64,000 nt of DNA from Streptomyces coelicoflavus (GTDB lineage Bacteria; Actinomycetota; Actinomycetes; Streptomycetales; Streptomycetaceae), in assembly GCF_003112555.1 (NCBI RefSeq), contig NZ_BEWB01000010.1, positions 367,039-431,038 on the forward strand, read 5' to 3'. How positions within the stretch are numbered: position 1 is the first letter of the stretch; each line of letters starts with the position of its first letter. Below, one piece after another: positions 43,368 through 52,816 of this stretch. The translations under genes were made by a program, and so were the position numbers. Under the pieces are notes generated by a model that had not been told where the DNA came from, did not search any database, and worked only from the letters and a program-made list of their open reading frames with translations.

Positions 43368-44245
43368 CCGAGCACGTCGACCGGAGCGAACCGGAGGCGG
43401 GTGCCGCGCCGGCCACCGCGGCCGTCACGCCCGCCGACGCCGCCGACGCGGCGCGGCTCGTCGCCTTCGGCCTCCAGCCCAAGCTGCTGCCCGCCCGCGA
43501 CCAGGAGTACGCCGACCTGCTGCGCCGCTACCGCGAGGATCCGCCCTTCGCACGGCTGGCCGACGCCGTGGCGGCCGGGCTCGGACTGATCGTCCTCGAG
43601 GTGTCCCCGCGCGCGGGCATGGCCGTGACCGCCGCCGAGGACTCGGTGTTCGCCGTCCGCATGGGCGACTACGCCCGTCGCGCCGCCACCGACTCCGGCG
43701 ACCGCTTCCTGCACGGCCTCGCCCACCTCGCCGTGGCCGCCATGGCCTACCCCCGCCCCGAGGACCTCGCCGACGACGGCTACATCGGCCGCGTCTCGGT
43801 CAACGGCGTGGACGCGTTCGTCCGCCAGGCCTGCCGAAGGCTCGAGGAGCGGGCGGAGCAGCAGGGCGAGAACACCGACCCGGCCACCGACGCTCCGGGC
43901 CTGGAGGCCGCCTGGCGGATCTGGGTCAGGCGCAGCGCGACCGGCGCCACCAAGGACGCGCGCAGACTCCCGGGCTCCACCACCGGCATCGTCGGCAAGG
44001 CCGCCGCCTTCCTCACCGAGTCCGGCTTCCTCCAGCGCACCGGCGACGACCACGGCGGCACCTATCGGACGACGGCCCGTTACCAGCTCCAGGTGCGCGA
44101 CATGGCGGGCAGCGCCGCCATGACCGAGCTCCTCGACCTCGGCGTCGTACCGGTCACCGACGGCACCGCCACGCTGCTGCCCGCAGAGGAGACGGACGAC
44201 CTGGACCTGGTCGCCGACGCCGGGCTGCCCTTCCACTCGTCCTGA
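43364..44245 (+). CDS. MukE/MksE-like subunit of an SMC operon
   Basis: 293 residues from GTG 43364, with AGGAG (43351-43355) at 8 bases. Helical; the C-terminal half has a winged-helix-like stretch (AAFLTESGFLQRTGDDHGGTYRT) followed by ARYQLQVRDMAGSAAMTELLDLG, which is the sort of segment MukE-type proteins use. Ends 73 bp before the SMC-like gene. In a MukBEF-type complex it would bind the kleisin. Assignment rests mainly on position and layout. Confidence 0.6.
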   Translation: MTEHVDRSEPEAGAAPATAAVTPADAADAARLVAFGLQPKLLPARDQEYADLLRRYREDPPFARLADAVAAGLGLIVLEVSPRAGMAVTAAEDSVFAVRMGDYARRAATDSGDRFLHGLAHLAVAAMAYPRPEDLADDGYIGRVSVNGVDAFVRQACRRLEERAEQQGENTDPATDAPGLEAAWRIWVRRSATGATKDARRLPGSTTGIVGKAAAFLTESGFLQRTGDDHGGTYRTTARYQLQVRDMAGSAAMTELLDLGVVPVTDGTATLLPAEETDDLDLVADAGLPFHSS

Positions 44246-44318
44246 GTCCGCCCCGACCGACCGCACCCGCCGCCCCGTCCGAACGTCCCCGACCTACGAA
44301 GACTTACGAGAGTCCGCC

Positions 44319-47300
44319 ATGTACGAGCTGTCCCGGGTCCGCCTCTACTCCATCGGACCCGCCGGTGCGCGCTACGCCGACACCGTGCTTGACCTGCGCG
44401 GTGTGGGCCGGCCCGTGCCCGACCCCGCGCCCACGCAGGCGGAGTTCTTCGAGGAGGAGCCCGTCGGCCCGCCGCGCCGCCCCGCGCCCGCGGGCGTGCT
44501 CTTCCTGGAGAACGGCGGCGGCAAGTCGGTGCTCCTCAAGCTCATCTTCTCGGTGATGCTGCCGGGCCACCGCAACACCCTGGGCGGCGCCAGCTCCGGC
44601 GTGCTGCGCAAGTTCCTGCTCGCCGACGACTGCGGACACGTGGCGCTGGAGTGGCAGCACGTGCAGACCGGCGAGTGCGTCGTCGTCGGCAAGGCCAGCG
44701 AATGGCGCGGGCGGCAGGTCTCGGGCGACCCGCGGAAGTTCGCCGAGGCCTGGTACTCCTTCCGCCCGGGACCCGGGCTGACCCTGGACAACCTGCCGGT
44801 CGCCGAGGCCACCGCCGTGCGCCCGCCCGTGGAGGGCGCCTCCGGCGCGCAGGGCAGGCGGCGCACCATGAAGGGCTTCCGGGACGCGCTCACCGAGGCC
44901 GGCAAGGCCTACCCGCACCTCGAAGTGCACTGGGAGGAGATCCACGACCGCTGGAACGAGCACCTCGGCGACCTCGGCCTCGACCCGGAACTCTTCCGCT
45001 ACCAGCGCGAGATGAACGCCGACGAGGGCGAGGCCGCCGGCCTGTTCGCGGTCAAGAAGGACTCCGACTTCACCGACCTGCTGCTCCGGGCCGTCACCGA
45101 CACCCGCGACACCGACGGCCTCGCCGACCTGGTCGGCGGCTTCGGCAACAAACTGGGCCGGCGCGCCGAACTGATCGCCGAACGCGACTTCACCGCCGGA
45201 TCCGTCGACCTCCTGGGCCGGATCGTCGAGGCCGCCGAGGCGCGCACCCGCGCGCGGGACATCCACACCGCCGCCGAACGCCGCACCAGGAACCTGGCCC
45301 GCCGGCTCACCGCGCGCGGCGCCCGGGAGCGGGTCCGGGCCGGAGACCTCGCCCAGCGGGTCACTGCCGCCGCGTACGCCGTCACCCACGCCGAGTCCGC
45401 CCGGGACCGCAGCGCTCTCATCGCCGCCGAACTCGCCTACCGGCACGCCTCGCTGGCCCTGACCGGTGCCGAGAAGTCCGCCGCCGCACAGAAGCGCGAA
45501 CTGGCCGAAGCCCGCACCCTGCACTCCGCCTGGCAGGCCGCCGAGGCCGTCCTGCGCCACCGGGCCGCCGCCGACCGCGTCGCCCGCGTGTCCGCCGCGA
45601 TCCAGGAGGCCGAACGCGACGCGGCCCCCGCCCTCGCCGCCCGCACCAAGGCAGCCGTCGACCTCGTCCGCGCCCTGCACGCGGCGGTCGGCAAGGCCGA
45701 GCACCACGCCAACGAGGAGGAGGCGAGGTCCGCCGCCCTCCAGGAGGTGAGCGACGCCGCCCACCGGGACTCCACCACCGCCGCCACCGAGGCCCAGCGC
45801 GCCCGCAGCGAGGCCGGACACCTCCGCCAGCGCCTCACCGAGGTCGAGCAGGAGACCGCCGAGGCCGTCCGCGCCGGCTGGCTGGACGACAGCGCGCCCG
45901 ACGCCGATCCCGCCCGCGCGGCCCTCGCGGCCAGCGACGCGGAGAAGACGACCGTCGCCGCCTGGGACACCGCCCGTGAGGCGGCCAGCCGGGCCACCGA
46001 GCACGCCCGTGAGGCCGCCGCCGCGGAGAGCCGCGCCGAACTGACCGCGGCCCGCGCCGCGGACGCGGCCACCGCCGCCGAGCACGCCCACGACGGCGAG
46101 CGGCGCACCGCCGAGGCACTGGCCGCGGAGGAACGGCTCGCCGAACTGCTCGGCCTGGCCGCCGAGACCCGCGCCGGCATCCCCCAGCCGCGCCGCGACA
46201 CGGACCGCGAGGACCCGGCCGCGGCAACCGGCACCCCCGACGGCGCGCTCACCCCGGAGGAACTGGACCGCTTCGCCGACGAACTGCGCGAACTGCTCGA
46301 CGACACCGTCACCTCCGCCGAACGCCAGCTGTTCGACCTGCGCACCGCGGCCGCCGACGACTCCCGCATCCTCGGCGCCCTCGGCGACGGCGGACTGCTG
46401 CCGCCGGGACCGGACGTGCTGGCCACCGTCGAGTTCCTCGGCGAGCACGGCGTCCCCGCCCTGCCCGGCTGGCGCTACCTCGCCCAGGCCGTCGACCCCG
46501 CCGACCACGCACGCGTGCTGGCCACCCGCCCCGAGCTGGTCGACGGCGTGATCATCACCGACCCCGACTCGCACACCCGCGCCCGCGAAATCCTCGGCGA
46601 CGCGGCCCTGCTGCCGCGCTCCGCCGTCGCCGTCGGCACGGCCGCCGCGCTTCTCGCCCCGTCCCCGGCTCCCGGGTCCGGCGCCGGGGACGTCTTCCTC
46701 GTACCGCCGAACCCTGCCATGCACGACGAACAGGCCGCCGACGAGGAGCGGCACGCGCTGCGCGCGCGGGCGGGCGAGCGGGACGAGGAGATCCGCACCC
46801 TCGCCGCCCGCCTCGGCAAGGACCGCGAGCTGGCGGCGAGGCTCGCCTCCTGGCGCACCGGCTGCCCCGCCGGACGCCTCGTGGAACTCGCCCGGACCGC
46901 CGAGGAGGCCCGCGCCTTCGCCGAGGAGACCGAGGCCGAGCTGACCGAGGCCCGCACTCTGCGCGCCGAGGCCGACGAGAGGGCCGTCGAGGCCGTCCAC
47001 CTGAGGGACGAGCGGCAGGAGGCCGCGCAGAAGGCGCGCCGTGCCGCCGACGCGCTGGCCGGACTCGCCTTCCGGCTGCGCGAACGCGCCGGCTGGCAGG
47101 TCAAGGTCCGTGAACTCGCCGACGAGGGCGCCGAGGCCGAGGCCCGTGCCCAGGCCTGTCTGGAGCGGGCCCGCGCCGCCGACGAGGACCGGCGTGCCGC
47201 CCAGCGTGCCGCCGACGACGCCCGCCGCACCGCCCGCGCGCTGCGCGCCGAGCGCTCCGAGATCGCCGGCGCCCCCGACGACGTACCCGAGGACGGGAGC

Positions 47301-49019
47301 GGGGGCGGCGCCGGGGGCGGCACGGGGGACGCGTCCGACAGCGGCAAGGATGTTCGCAAGGCGTCCCTGCCCGACCTCCGCGAGGCCTACCGCGCCGCCT
47401 CCCAGGTGTACGAGAAGGTCGGCGTCGGCGCCGACCTGCGCGCCGAACAGGCCCGCGCGGAGAGCGACGAGAGCGCCGCCCGCGCGGATCTCGACCGGCT
47501 CAGCAACAAGGTCCGCACCCGCGCCGCACAGCTCCTGGAGTCGCCCGACGGCTCCGACGGGCCCTCCCGGCAGGCCGCCGCCGCCCGCGCCGAGGAACTG
47601 GTGCAGCTCCTGGAGACCCGCATGTCCAGCGCGAGCGAACAGCTCGGCCGGCTGCGCGGCGAGGCCGAACGGCACGCGCCCGAGGACGGCGACACCCACA
47701 CCGACCTGCCCGAGGAGCTCCAGCCGCGCGACACCGAGCACGCCCAGAGCCTGCTGCGCACGGCGACCGCCGAACTCGCCTCCCGCGCCGAGGCGCTGAC
47801 CCGGGCCCGCGAGGCCCACGCCGAACTGCTCGACGCGCACCGCGCCGCCGAGGACGCGGCGGGCGGCTTCGACGAGATCGCCGCCATGCTCCGCGATCTG
47901 CTGCGCGAACACGCGGCCGAGGAGGAGCAGGACGAGCCCGATCCCTACGCCGGGGACCTGGAGGAGGCCCGCAGGGGCGCCGCCGAGGCCCGCCGCTCGC
48001 TGCGCGGCTGCTCCGCCGACCTGTCGGCCGCCGAGGCGGCCGTACGGGAGGCGAGTGACGTACTCGTCCGGCACGCCAACTCCACCCGCTACGAGCAGGT
48101 CCGCACCCCCGCCCGCCAGCAGATCCGCGAACTGCCGGCCTCCGCACTGCCCGAGCACGCCGCCAAGTGGGCGGACGCCTTCGCCCCCCGCCTGCGGGTC
48201 CTCACCGACGAGCTGGCGCAGCTGGAGCGCAACCGCGACTCGATCGTGGACCGGCTGCGCGGACTGGTCGAGTCCGCCCTCGCCACCCTCCGCTCCGCCC
48301 AGCGGCTCTCCCGGCTGCCGGAAGGGCTGGGCGAGTGGTCCGGGCAGGAGTTCCTGCGCATCCGCTTCGAGGAACCCGACCAGGCCACCCTCACCGAACG
48401 GCTCGGCGAGGTCGTCGACGAGGCCACCCGCGCGGCCGTGAAGAAGAACTCCGACCTGCGCCGCGACGGCATGTCCCTGCTGCTGCGCGGAGTCGCCGCC
48501 GCCCTCCAGCCGAAGGGCGTCGCCGTCGAGATTCTCAAGCCCGACGCCGTGCTGCGCGCCGAGCGCGTCCCCGTCGGGCAGATGGGCGACGTCTTCTCCG
48601 GCGGCCAGCTGCTCACCGCGGCCATCGCCCTGTACTGCACGATGGCCGCGCTGCGCAGCAACGACCGCGGTCGGGACCGGCACCGCCACGCCGGCACCCT
48701 GTTCCTCGACAACCCCATCGGCCGCGCCAACGCCACCTACCTGCTGGAGCTCCAGCGGGCCGTGTCCGACGCGCTCGGCGTCCAGCTCCTGTACACCACC
48801 GGTCTGTTCGACACGACCGCGCTGGCCGAGTTCCCGTTGGTCATCCGGCTGCGCAACGACGCCGATCTCAGGGCGGGCCTGAAGTACATCAGCGTGGAGG
48901 AGCACCTGAGGCCGGGTCTGCCCCAGCCCGCCCCGGCCGCCGAGGGAGAGGGCGAGGCGGTTCACAGCGAGATCACTGCGACCCGCATGTTCAAACGCCC
49001 CGCCCAGTCGCCCGCATAG
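44319..49019 (+). CDS. SMC/MukB-like chromosome-structure ATPase
   Basis: A 1566-residue SMC-type protein. N-terminal head: LYSIGPAGARYADTVLDLRG and Walker A-like FLENGGGKSVLL with Lys69; note the first Gly of the canonical GxxxxGKS is Leu. Long Ala/Glu/Arg coiled coils flank a globular hinge-like region (about residues 675-800, DGGLLPPGPDVLATVEFLG and LLPRSAVAVGTAAALL). C-terminal head: signature SGGQ at 1427-1430, then Walker B TLFLDNPIG with Asp1464 but Asn1465 in place of the catalytic Glu, and LQLLYTTGLFD-like H-loop region. DNA compaction or plasmid-processing role is inferred. Related clades with D-N in Walker B may exist; I could not compare. Confidence 0.85.
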   Translation: MYELSRVRLYSIGPAGARYADTVLDLRGVGRPVPDPAPTQAEFFEEEPVGPPRRPAPAGVLFLENGGGKSVLLKLIFSVMLPGHRNTLGGASSGVLRKFLLADDCGHVALEWQHVQTGECVVVGKASEWRGRQVSGDPRKFAEAWYSFRPGPGLTLDNLPVAEATAVRPPVEGASGAQGRRRTMKGFRDALTEAGKAYPHLEVHWEEIHDRWNEHLGDLGLDPELFRYQREMNADEGEAAGLFAVKKDSDFTDLLLRAVTDTRDTDGLADLVGGFGNKLGRRAELIAERDFTAGSVDLLGRIVEAAEARTRARDIHTAAERRTRNLARRLTARGARERVRAGDLAQRVTAAAYAVTHAESARDRSALIAAELAYRHASLALTGAEKSAAAQKRELAEARTLHSAWQAAEAVLRHRAAADRVARVSAAIQEAERDAAPALAARTKAAVDLVRALHAAVGKAEHHANEEEARSAALQEVSDAAHRDSTTAATEAQRARSEAGHLRQRLTEVEQETAEAVRAGWLDDSAPDADPARAALAASDAEKTTVAAWDTAREAASRATEHAREAAAAESRAELTAARAADAATAAEHAHDGERRTAEALAAEERLAELLGLAAETRAGIPQPRRDTDREDPAAATGTPDGALTPEELDRFADELRELLDDTVTSAERQLFDLRTAAADDSRILGALGDGGLLPPGPDVLATVEFLGEHGVPALPGWRYLAQAVDPADHARVLATRPELVDGVIITDPDSHTRAREILGDAALLPRSAVAVGTAAALLAPSPAPGSGAGDVFLVPPNPAMHDEQAADEERHALRARAGERDEEIRTLAARLGKDRELAARLASWRTGCPAGRLVELARTAEEARAFAEETEAELTEARTLRAEADERAVEAVHLRDERQEAAQKARRAADALAGLAFRLRERAGWQVKVRELADEGAEAEARAQACLERARAADEDRRAAQRAADDARRTARALRAERSEIAGAPDDVPEDGSGGGAGGGTGDASDSGKDVRKASLPDLREAYRAASQVYEKVGVGADLRAEQARAESDESAARADLDRLSNKVRTRAAQLLESPDGSDGPSRQAAAARAEELVQLLETRMSSASEQLGRLRGEAERHAPEDGDTHTDLPEELQPRDTEHAQSLLRTATAELASRAEALTRAREAHAELLDAHRAAEDAAGGFDEIAAMLRDLLREHAAEEEQDEPDPYAGDLEEARRGAAEARRSLRGCSADLSAAEAAVREASDVLVRHANSTRYEQVRTPARQQIRELPASALPEHAAKWADAFAPRLRVLTDELAQLERNRDSIVDRLRGLVESALATLRSAQRLSRLPEGLGEWSGQEFLRIRFEEPDQATLTERLGEVVDEATRAAVKKNSDLRRDGMSLLLRGVAAALQPKGVAVEILKPDAVLRAERVPVGQMGDVFSGGQLLTAAIALYCTMAALRSNDRGRDRHRHAGTLFLDNPIGRANATYLLELQRAVSDALGVQLLYTTGLFDTTALAEFPLVIRLRNDADLRAGLKYISVEEHLRPGLPQPAPAAEGEGEAVHSEITATRMFKRPAQSPA

Positions 49020-49051
49020 CCGGCCTGCGCACCGGAGAGTGCGACCGCGGC

Positions 49052-49114
49052 ACGGACGTCACGGACGTCACGGACGTCACGGACGCCACGGACGTCGGGG
49101 ACGCCACGGACGGC
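49052..49114. repeat. Minisatellite of a 9-bp unit
   Basis: Seven tandem units of ACGGACGTC or variants (ACGGACGCC, GGGGACGCC, ACGGACGGC) just after the SMC-like gene stop and before the convergent membrane gene. Confidence 0.85.
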
Positions 49115-49136
49115 CGGGCGGCCGTCGCCCGGCCGT

Positions 49137-49619
49137 TCAGGGGTGCGACAGCTGTCCCGCACCGCCCCGCCGGCCTATCCGTTCCCGGCCCCGGTCGGCG
49201 GCCCGGGCCTGCCGCCGTGCCCGGCGACGCTCACGGCGCACGGCCCGCGCGGTGCTGCTCGGCGCCGACACCACACCGTGCCGCTGGTTCCACACCTGCC
49301 GTGTCACCCACACGTCCAGTACGCCCCAGGTGGCCACCACCGTGCCCGCGACACTCGCGAGCACCATCGGGAACGCCAGCCAGGACTCCGCCAGGGTGCA
49401 CAGGAAGGCCACCATCGCCAGTATCAGCGTCACGGCGACGACGAGTACCGCGCGCACGGCCGCCGTACGCACCGGATCCGGCATCCGCCGACGCCGTGCG
49501 GGCTCCTCGCTCCACAACGGCCGGTACCCCGGCCGCCGTTCGCCCGCCACGGTGTCCGCCCCGGCCGCCGGGACCTCCCGCTCCGGCGTCCCGCACCGCT
49601 CCGCCGTGCCCATCGACAT
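49137..49619 (-). CDS. Small two-helix membrane protein
   Basis: About 160 residues from ATG 49619 (MSMGTAERCG); other in-frame starts at 49631 (GTG) and 49613 (ATG) differ little, and GGGGAG precedes. Two hydrophobic helices (AVRAVLVVAVTLILAMVAFL and FPMVLASVAGTVVATWGVL), then a strongly basic Arg-rich C-terminus (RREERRRARRQAR-like). Converges on the SMC-like gene. No family assigned. Confidence 0.65.
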   Translation of the reverse strand: MSMGTAERCGTPEREVPAAGADTVAGERRPGYRPLWSEEPARRRRMPDPVRTAAVRAVLVVAVTLILAMVAFLCTLAESWLAFPMVLASVAGTVVATWGVLDVWVTRQVWNQRHGVVSAPSSTARAVRRERRRARRQARAADRGRERIGRRGGAGQLSHP

Positions 49620-50038
49620 GTCACTCCCCACCGCCGTCAGACAGCTCGCCCGTGCCCCTGGACACGGCTCCCCTGTGGCTGCCCGGCTTGCTCCGCTTTA
49701 CGCCACCCGGGGGCGGGATGCGGCTCCTGTGGCCGATTCCGCCTCCATTTCCCGTAGTGAAGGACGAACGACGGGTACCCAAGATTCCCGGAAATCCCGC
49801 GCAGTCGAAGAATTTCGGCCAATCCGCCCGTCACACCGGAACGTCCGCCTCACATCCGTCGGCCGATCCGGGGGCGCAATCTCCCGCAATGACCGGACAA
49901 CTGACCATCGCCGGCCCCGGGTACGGAGGTTCGGCCTCCGGATGGGTCTTCGAGTTACCTGTGCGTCAGTAGTAGGCTCGCGCCGTTTGTTGACGCACAT
50001 GTGTACCCCCACCACCGGGGGGCGAGCTGGGGGAGGCC
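49620..50038. other. Divergent gap before the conservon
   Basis: About 420 bp with no supported gene; it should hold the promoters of the leftward membrane gene and of cvnA. Its composition is less GC-rich than the flanks, with stretches such as AAGAATTTCGGCC near 49808-49820 and TTTGTTGACGCACATG just upstream of cvnA, but no operator I can name. Confidence 0.5.
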
Positions 50039-52816
50039 ATGCGCTTTCGCGGGAAGTCGATCCGCCGGAAGATCGTGGCGCTGCTCCTGGTGCCGCTGGT
50101 GTCCCTGACCGCGATCTGGGCCTTCGCCACGGTACTGACGGGACGTGAGGCGGCACAGCTGTTCAGCGTCTCGACCGTCGTCGAGAAGATCGGCTACCCG
50201 GTCGAGGACACCGTCCGCGTCCTCCAGCAGGAACGCCGCCAGACCCTCGTCCACCTCGCCGACCCGCGGGCCTCCGACGGACTCGCGGCTCTGCAACGCA
50301 GTCGCAGGGCCACCGACGAGGCCGTCGCCGAGATCCGCCGCAACGCCGCCGACGCCGGTGTACGGGACGACCTCGGCCGGGCCGGGGAAGAACGGCTCAC
50401 CGCCGTACTGGACGCCTTCGACGGCATCGGCTCGCTGCGCCGCAGCGTCGAGGACGGCACCGTGAACCGCGCGCAGGCGCTCGGCCTCTACAACCGCCTG
50501 GTCGACCCCTGCCACGACCTGCTCGCCAACCTCGACGTCGTCGACAACGTGGGCCTGGACAAGCAGTACCGCGCCCTCGTCAACGTCTCCCGCGCCCGCG
50601 AACTGCTCTCCCGCGAGGACGCCCTCCTCGGCTCCGCCCTGGTCACCGGGCAGCTCAGCCGCACGGAGACACGGGACGTCTCCGACCTCGTCGCGCAGCG
50701 CACCATGATGTACGACATCAACCTGCCGCTGCTGCCCGCCACCGAACGCGGCCGCTACCAGCGCTTCTGGAAGAACGCCTCCTCCGCCCCTCTCCGGGTC
50801 GCCGAGCAGGCCGCCGTCTCCTCCGACGGCGGCATGCCGCGCGGAGTCACCGCCAAGAGCTGGGACACCGCCGCCGGCAGTGTCCTCAAGGAGCTCGGCG
50901 AGCTCGACGACAACGCCGCCGACCGCTACCAGGACCGCGTCGACCCGGTAGCCACCAGCACCATCGCCAAGGCCGTCGTCGCCGGGGCGCTCGGCCTGAT
51001 CGCCCTCCTGTACTCCCTGTTCCTGTCCGTGCGCGTCGGCCGTTCCCTCATCCGCGACCTCAAGCAGTTGCGCCTGGAGGCGCACGAGGCCTCCGGCGTC
51101 CGCCTGCCCAGCGTGATGCGCCGGCTGTCGGCGGGCGAGGAGGTCGACGTCGAGACGGAGGTGCCGCGCCTCGAGTACGACCGGAACGAGATGGGCGAGG
51201 TCGGCCAGGCCCTCAACACCCTCCAGCGGGCCGCCGTGGAGGCCGCCGTCAAACAGGCCGAACTCCGCGCGGGCGTCTCCGAGGTCTTCGTCAACCTCGC
51301 CCGCCGCAGTCAGGTGCTCCTGCACAAGCAGCTCACCCTGCTCGACACCATGGAACGCAGGACCGAGGACACCGAGGAACTCGCCGACCTGTTCCGCCTC
51401 GACCACCTGACCACCCGCATGCGCCGGCACGCCGAGGGCCTGGTCATCCTCTCCGGCGCCGCACCCTCCCGGCAGTGGCGCAAGCCCGTCCAGCTCATGG
51501 ACGTGGTGCGGGCCGCCGTCGCCGAGGTCGAGGACTACGAGCGCATCGAGGTCCGCAGGCTGCCCCGCGTCGCCGTCACCGGACCGGCCGTCGCCGACCT
51601 CACCCACCTGGTGGCCGAACTCCTGGAGAACGCCACGGTGTTCTCGCCGCCGCACACCGCGGTCCAGGTGCTGGGCGAGCGCGTCGCCAACGGCTTCACC
51701 CTGGAGATCCACGACCGGGGCCTCGGCATGGCCGCCGACGCCCTCCTCGACGCCAACCTCCGCCTGGCCGAGACACCCGAGTTCGAGCTGTCCGACACCG
51801 ACCGGCTCGGCCTGTTCGTCGTCAGCAGGCTCGCCCAGCGGCAGAACGTCCGGGTCTCGCTGCAGCCGTCCCCCTACGGCGGCACCACCGCGGTGGTGTT
51901 CGTTCCCGACGTGCTGCTCACCGACGACGCCCCGGACACCAACGGCGTCGGCTTCCGGCTCGACCGCCCCCAGCACCTCGGGGAGAAGGAGCGGGCGGAG
52001 AGCCGTCGTTCCGCCCTCTCCCACGTACCCGCCCGGCTGTCCGAGCGGCCGGCCGCGATGCTGGACGGCCCGGTCGAACTGGAGGCGCCCGTCGACCTCG
52101 ACGCCCTCGACCTGCCGGGCGTACTCGACGACCAGGACGGCGAACGCGGCGGTCTGTTCCGTCCGCGCCGCTCACTGGTCGCGGCCGACGAGGACCAGGC
52201 GGCCCGCCGACCGGAGCGGCGACACTCCGGGCCCCGCCGCGGCGACGGCCCGGCCGAGGACGGGACCGGGGCGAACGAACCGGTCGGGCTGCCGCGCCGC
52301 CGAACCCCCAAGCTGGTCAGCTCGCACGGGCGCCCGGTCCCCGAACGGCCCGCCCGGGACACCGCCGGCGAGTCGCCCGCGGCCGGTCCGGACCCGGCCG
52401 AGCGCCCGGCCGCACCCCCGGCCCGGGCGGACGAACTCCCGGCCCTGCCCGCCCGCCGCCGGGGAGACCGCGCCGGTGACCGCACCGGCGACCGCGCCGA
52501 GAGCCCCGCCGACGGCCGCGGCGGCGACGTGTCCCGCGCGTCGCAGGAAGCTCCCTCCGCGCCCACCGACCCCGGCGCGCTGCCCCGGCGCGTACGGCAG
52601 GCGAACCTGGCGCCTCAGCTCCGGCAGAGCCCCGAACCGCCCGCCGAGAGCCGCGCCGACCCCGCCGACCGCGATGCCGACGAGGTACGCAGCCGTATGG
52701 CCTCGCTCCAGCGCGGCTGGCAGCGCGGCCGCAAGGAGAACGCCGCGGGTGACGACCCGCCCGACGGCGCAGCACCATCAGCACCACGAGGAACGACTAA
52801 GGGGGACGGTCGATGA
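50039..52816 (+). CDS. cvnA: Conservon sensor histidine kinase-like protein CvnA
   Basis: A 925-residue membrane sensor. N-terminal helix (KIVALLLVPLVSLTAIWAFA), extracytoplasmic nitrate/NIT-like sensing domain to about residue 310, second helix (TIAKAVVAGALGLIALLYSLF), HAMP-like linker (GRSLIRDLKQLRLEAHEA), DHp-like region LDHLTTRMRRHAEGLVILSG, and HATPase domain (HLVAELLENATVFSPPHTAV, the N-box). Residues after about 640 are a Pro/Arg-rich low-complexity tail. No response regulator is present, as is normal for conservons, which signal to a small GTPase instead. ATG 50039 follows GGGAGG. Overlaps cvnB (ATGA). Confidence 0.93.
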   Translation: MRFRGKSIRRKIVALLLVPLVSLTAIWAFATVLTGREAAQLFSVSTVVEKIGYPVEDTVRVLQQERRQTLVHLADPRASDGLAALQRSRRATDEAVAEIRRNAADAGVRDDLGRAGEERLTAVLDAFDGIGSLRRSVEDGTVNRAQALGLYNRLVDPCHDLLANLDVVDNVGLDKQYRALVNVSRARELLSREDALLGSALVTGQLSRTETRDVSDLVAQRTMMYDINLPLLPATERGRYQRFWKNASSAPLRVAEQAAVSSDGGMPRGVTAKSWDTAAGSVLKELGELDDNAADRYQDRVDPVATSTIAKAVVAGALGLIALLYSLFLSVRVGRSLIRDLKQLRLEAHEASGVRLPSVMRRLSAGEEVDVETEVPRLEYDRNEMGEVGQALNTLQRAAVEAAVKQAELRAGVSEVFVNLARRSQVLLHKQLTLLDTMERRTEDTEELADLFRLDHLTTRMRRHAEGLVILSGAAPSRQWRKPVQLMDVVRAAVAEVEDYERIEVRRLPRVAVTGPAVADLTHLVAELLENATVFSPPHTAVQVLGERVANGFTLEIHDRGLGMAADALLDANLRLAETPEFELSDTDRLGLFVVSRLAQRQNVRVSLQPSPYGGTTAVVFVPDVLLTDDAPDTNGVGFRLDRPQHLGEKERAESRRSALSHVPARLSERPAAMLDGPVELEAPVDLDALDLPGVLDDQDGERGGLFRPRRSLVAADEDQAARRPERRHSGPRRGDGPAEDGTGANEPVGLPRRRTPKLVSSHGRPVPERPARDTAGESPAAGPDPAERPAAPPARADELPALPARRRGDRAGDRTGDRAESPADGRGGDVSRASQEAPSAPTDPGALPRRVRQANLAPQLRQSPEPPAESRADPADRDADEVRSRMASLQRGWQRGRKENAAGDDPPDGAAPSAPRGTTKGDGR

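Noticed and set aside
44304..48965. 1553-residue minus-strand frame opposite the SMC-like gene
   Set aside because: Antisense of coiled-coil coding sequence. It yields a Gly/Leu/Val-rich low-complexity protein without motifs; the plus strand carries P-loop and signature motifs.
41686..49019. Full Wadjet (JetABCD) anti-plasmid system
   Set aside because: JetD-like nuclease gene not found before or after the three genes; the call is restricted to a MukBEF-like operon.
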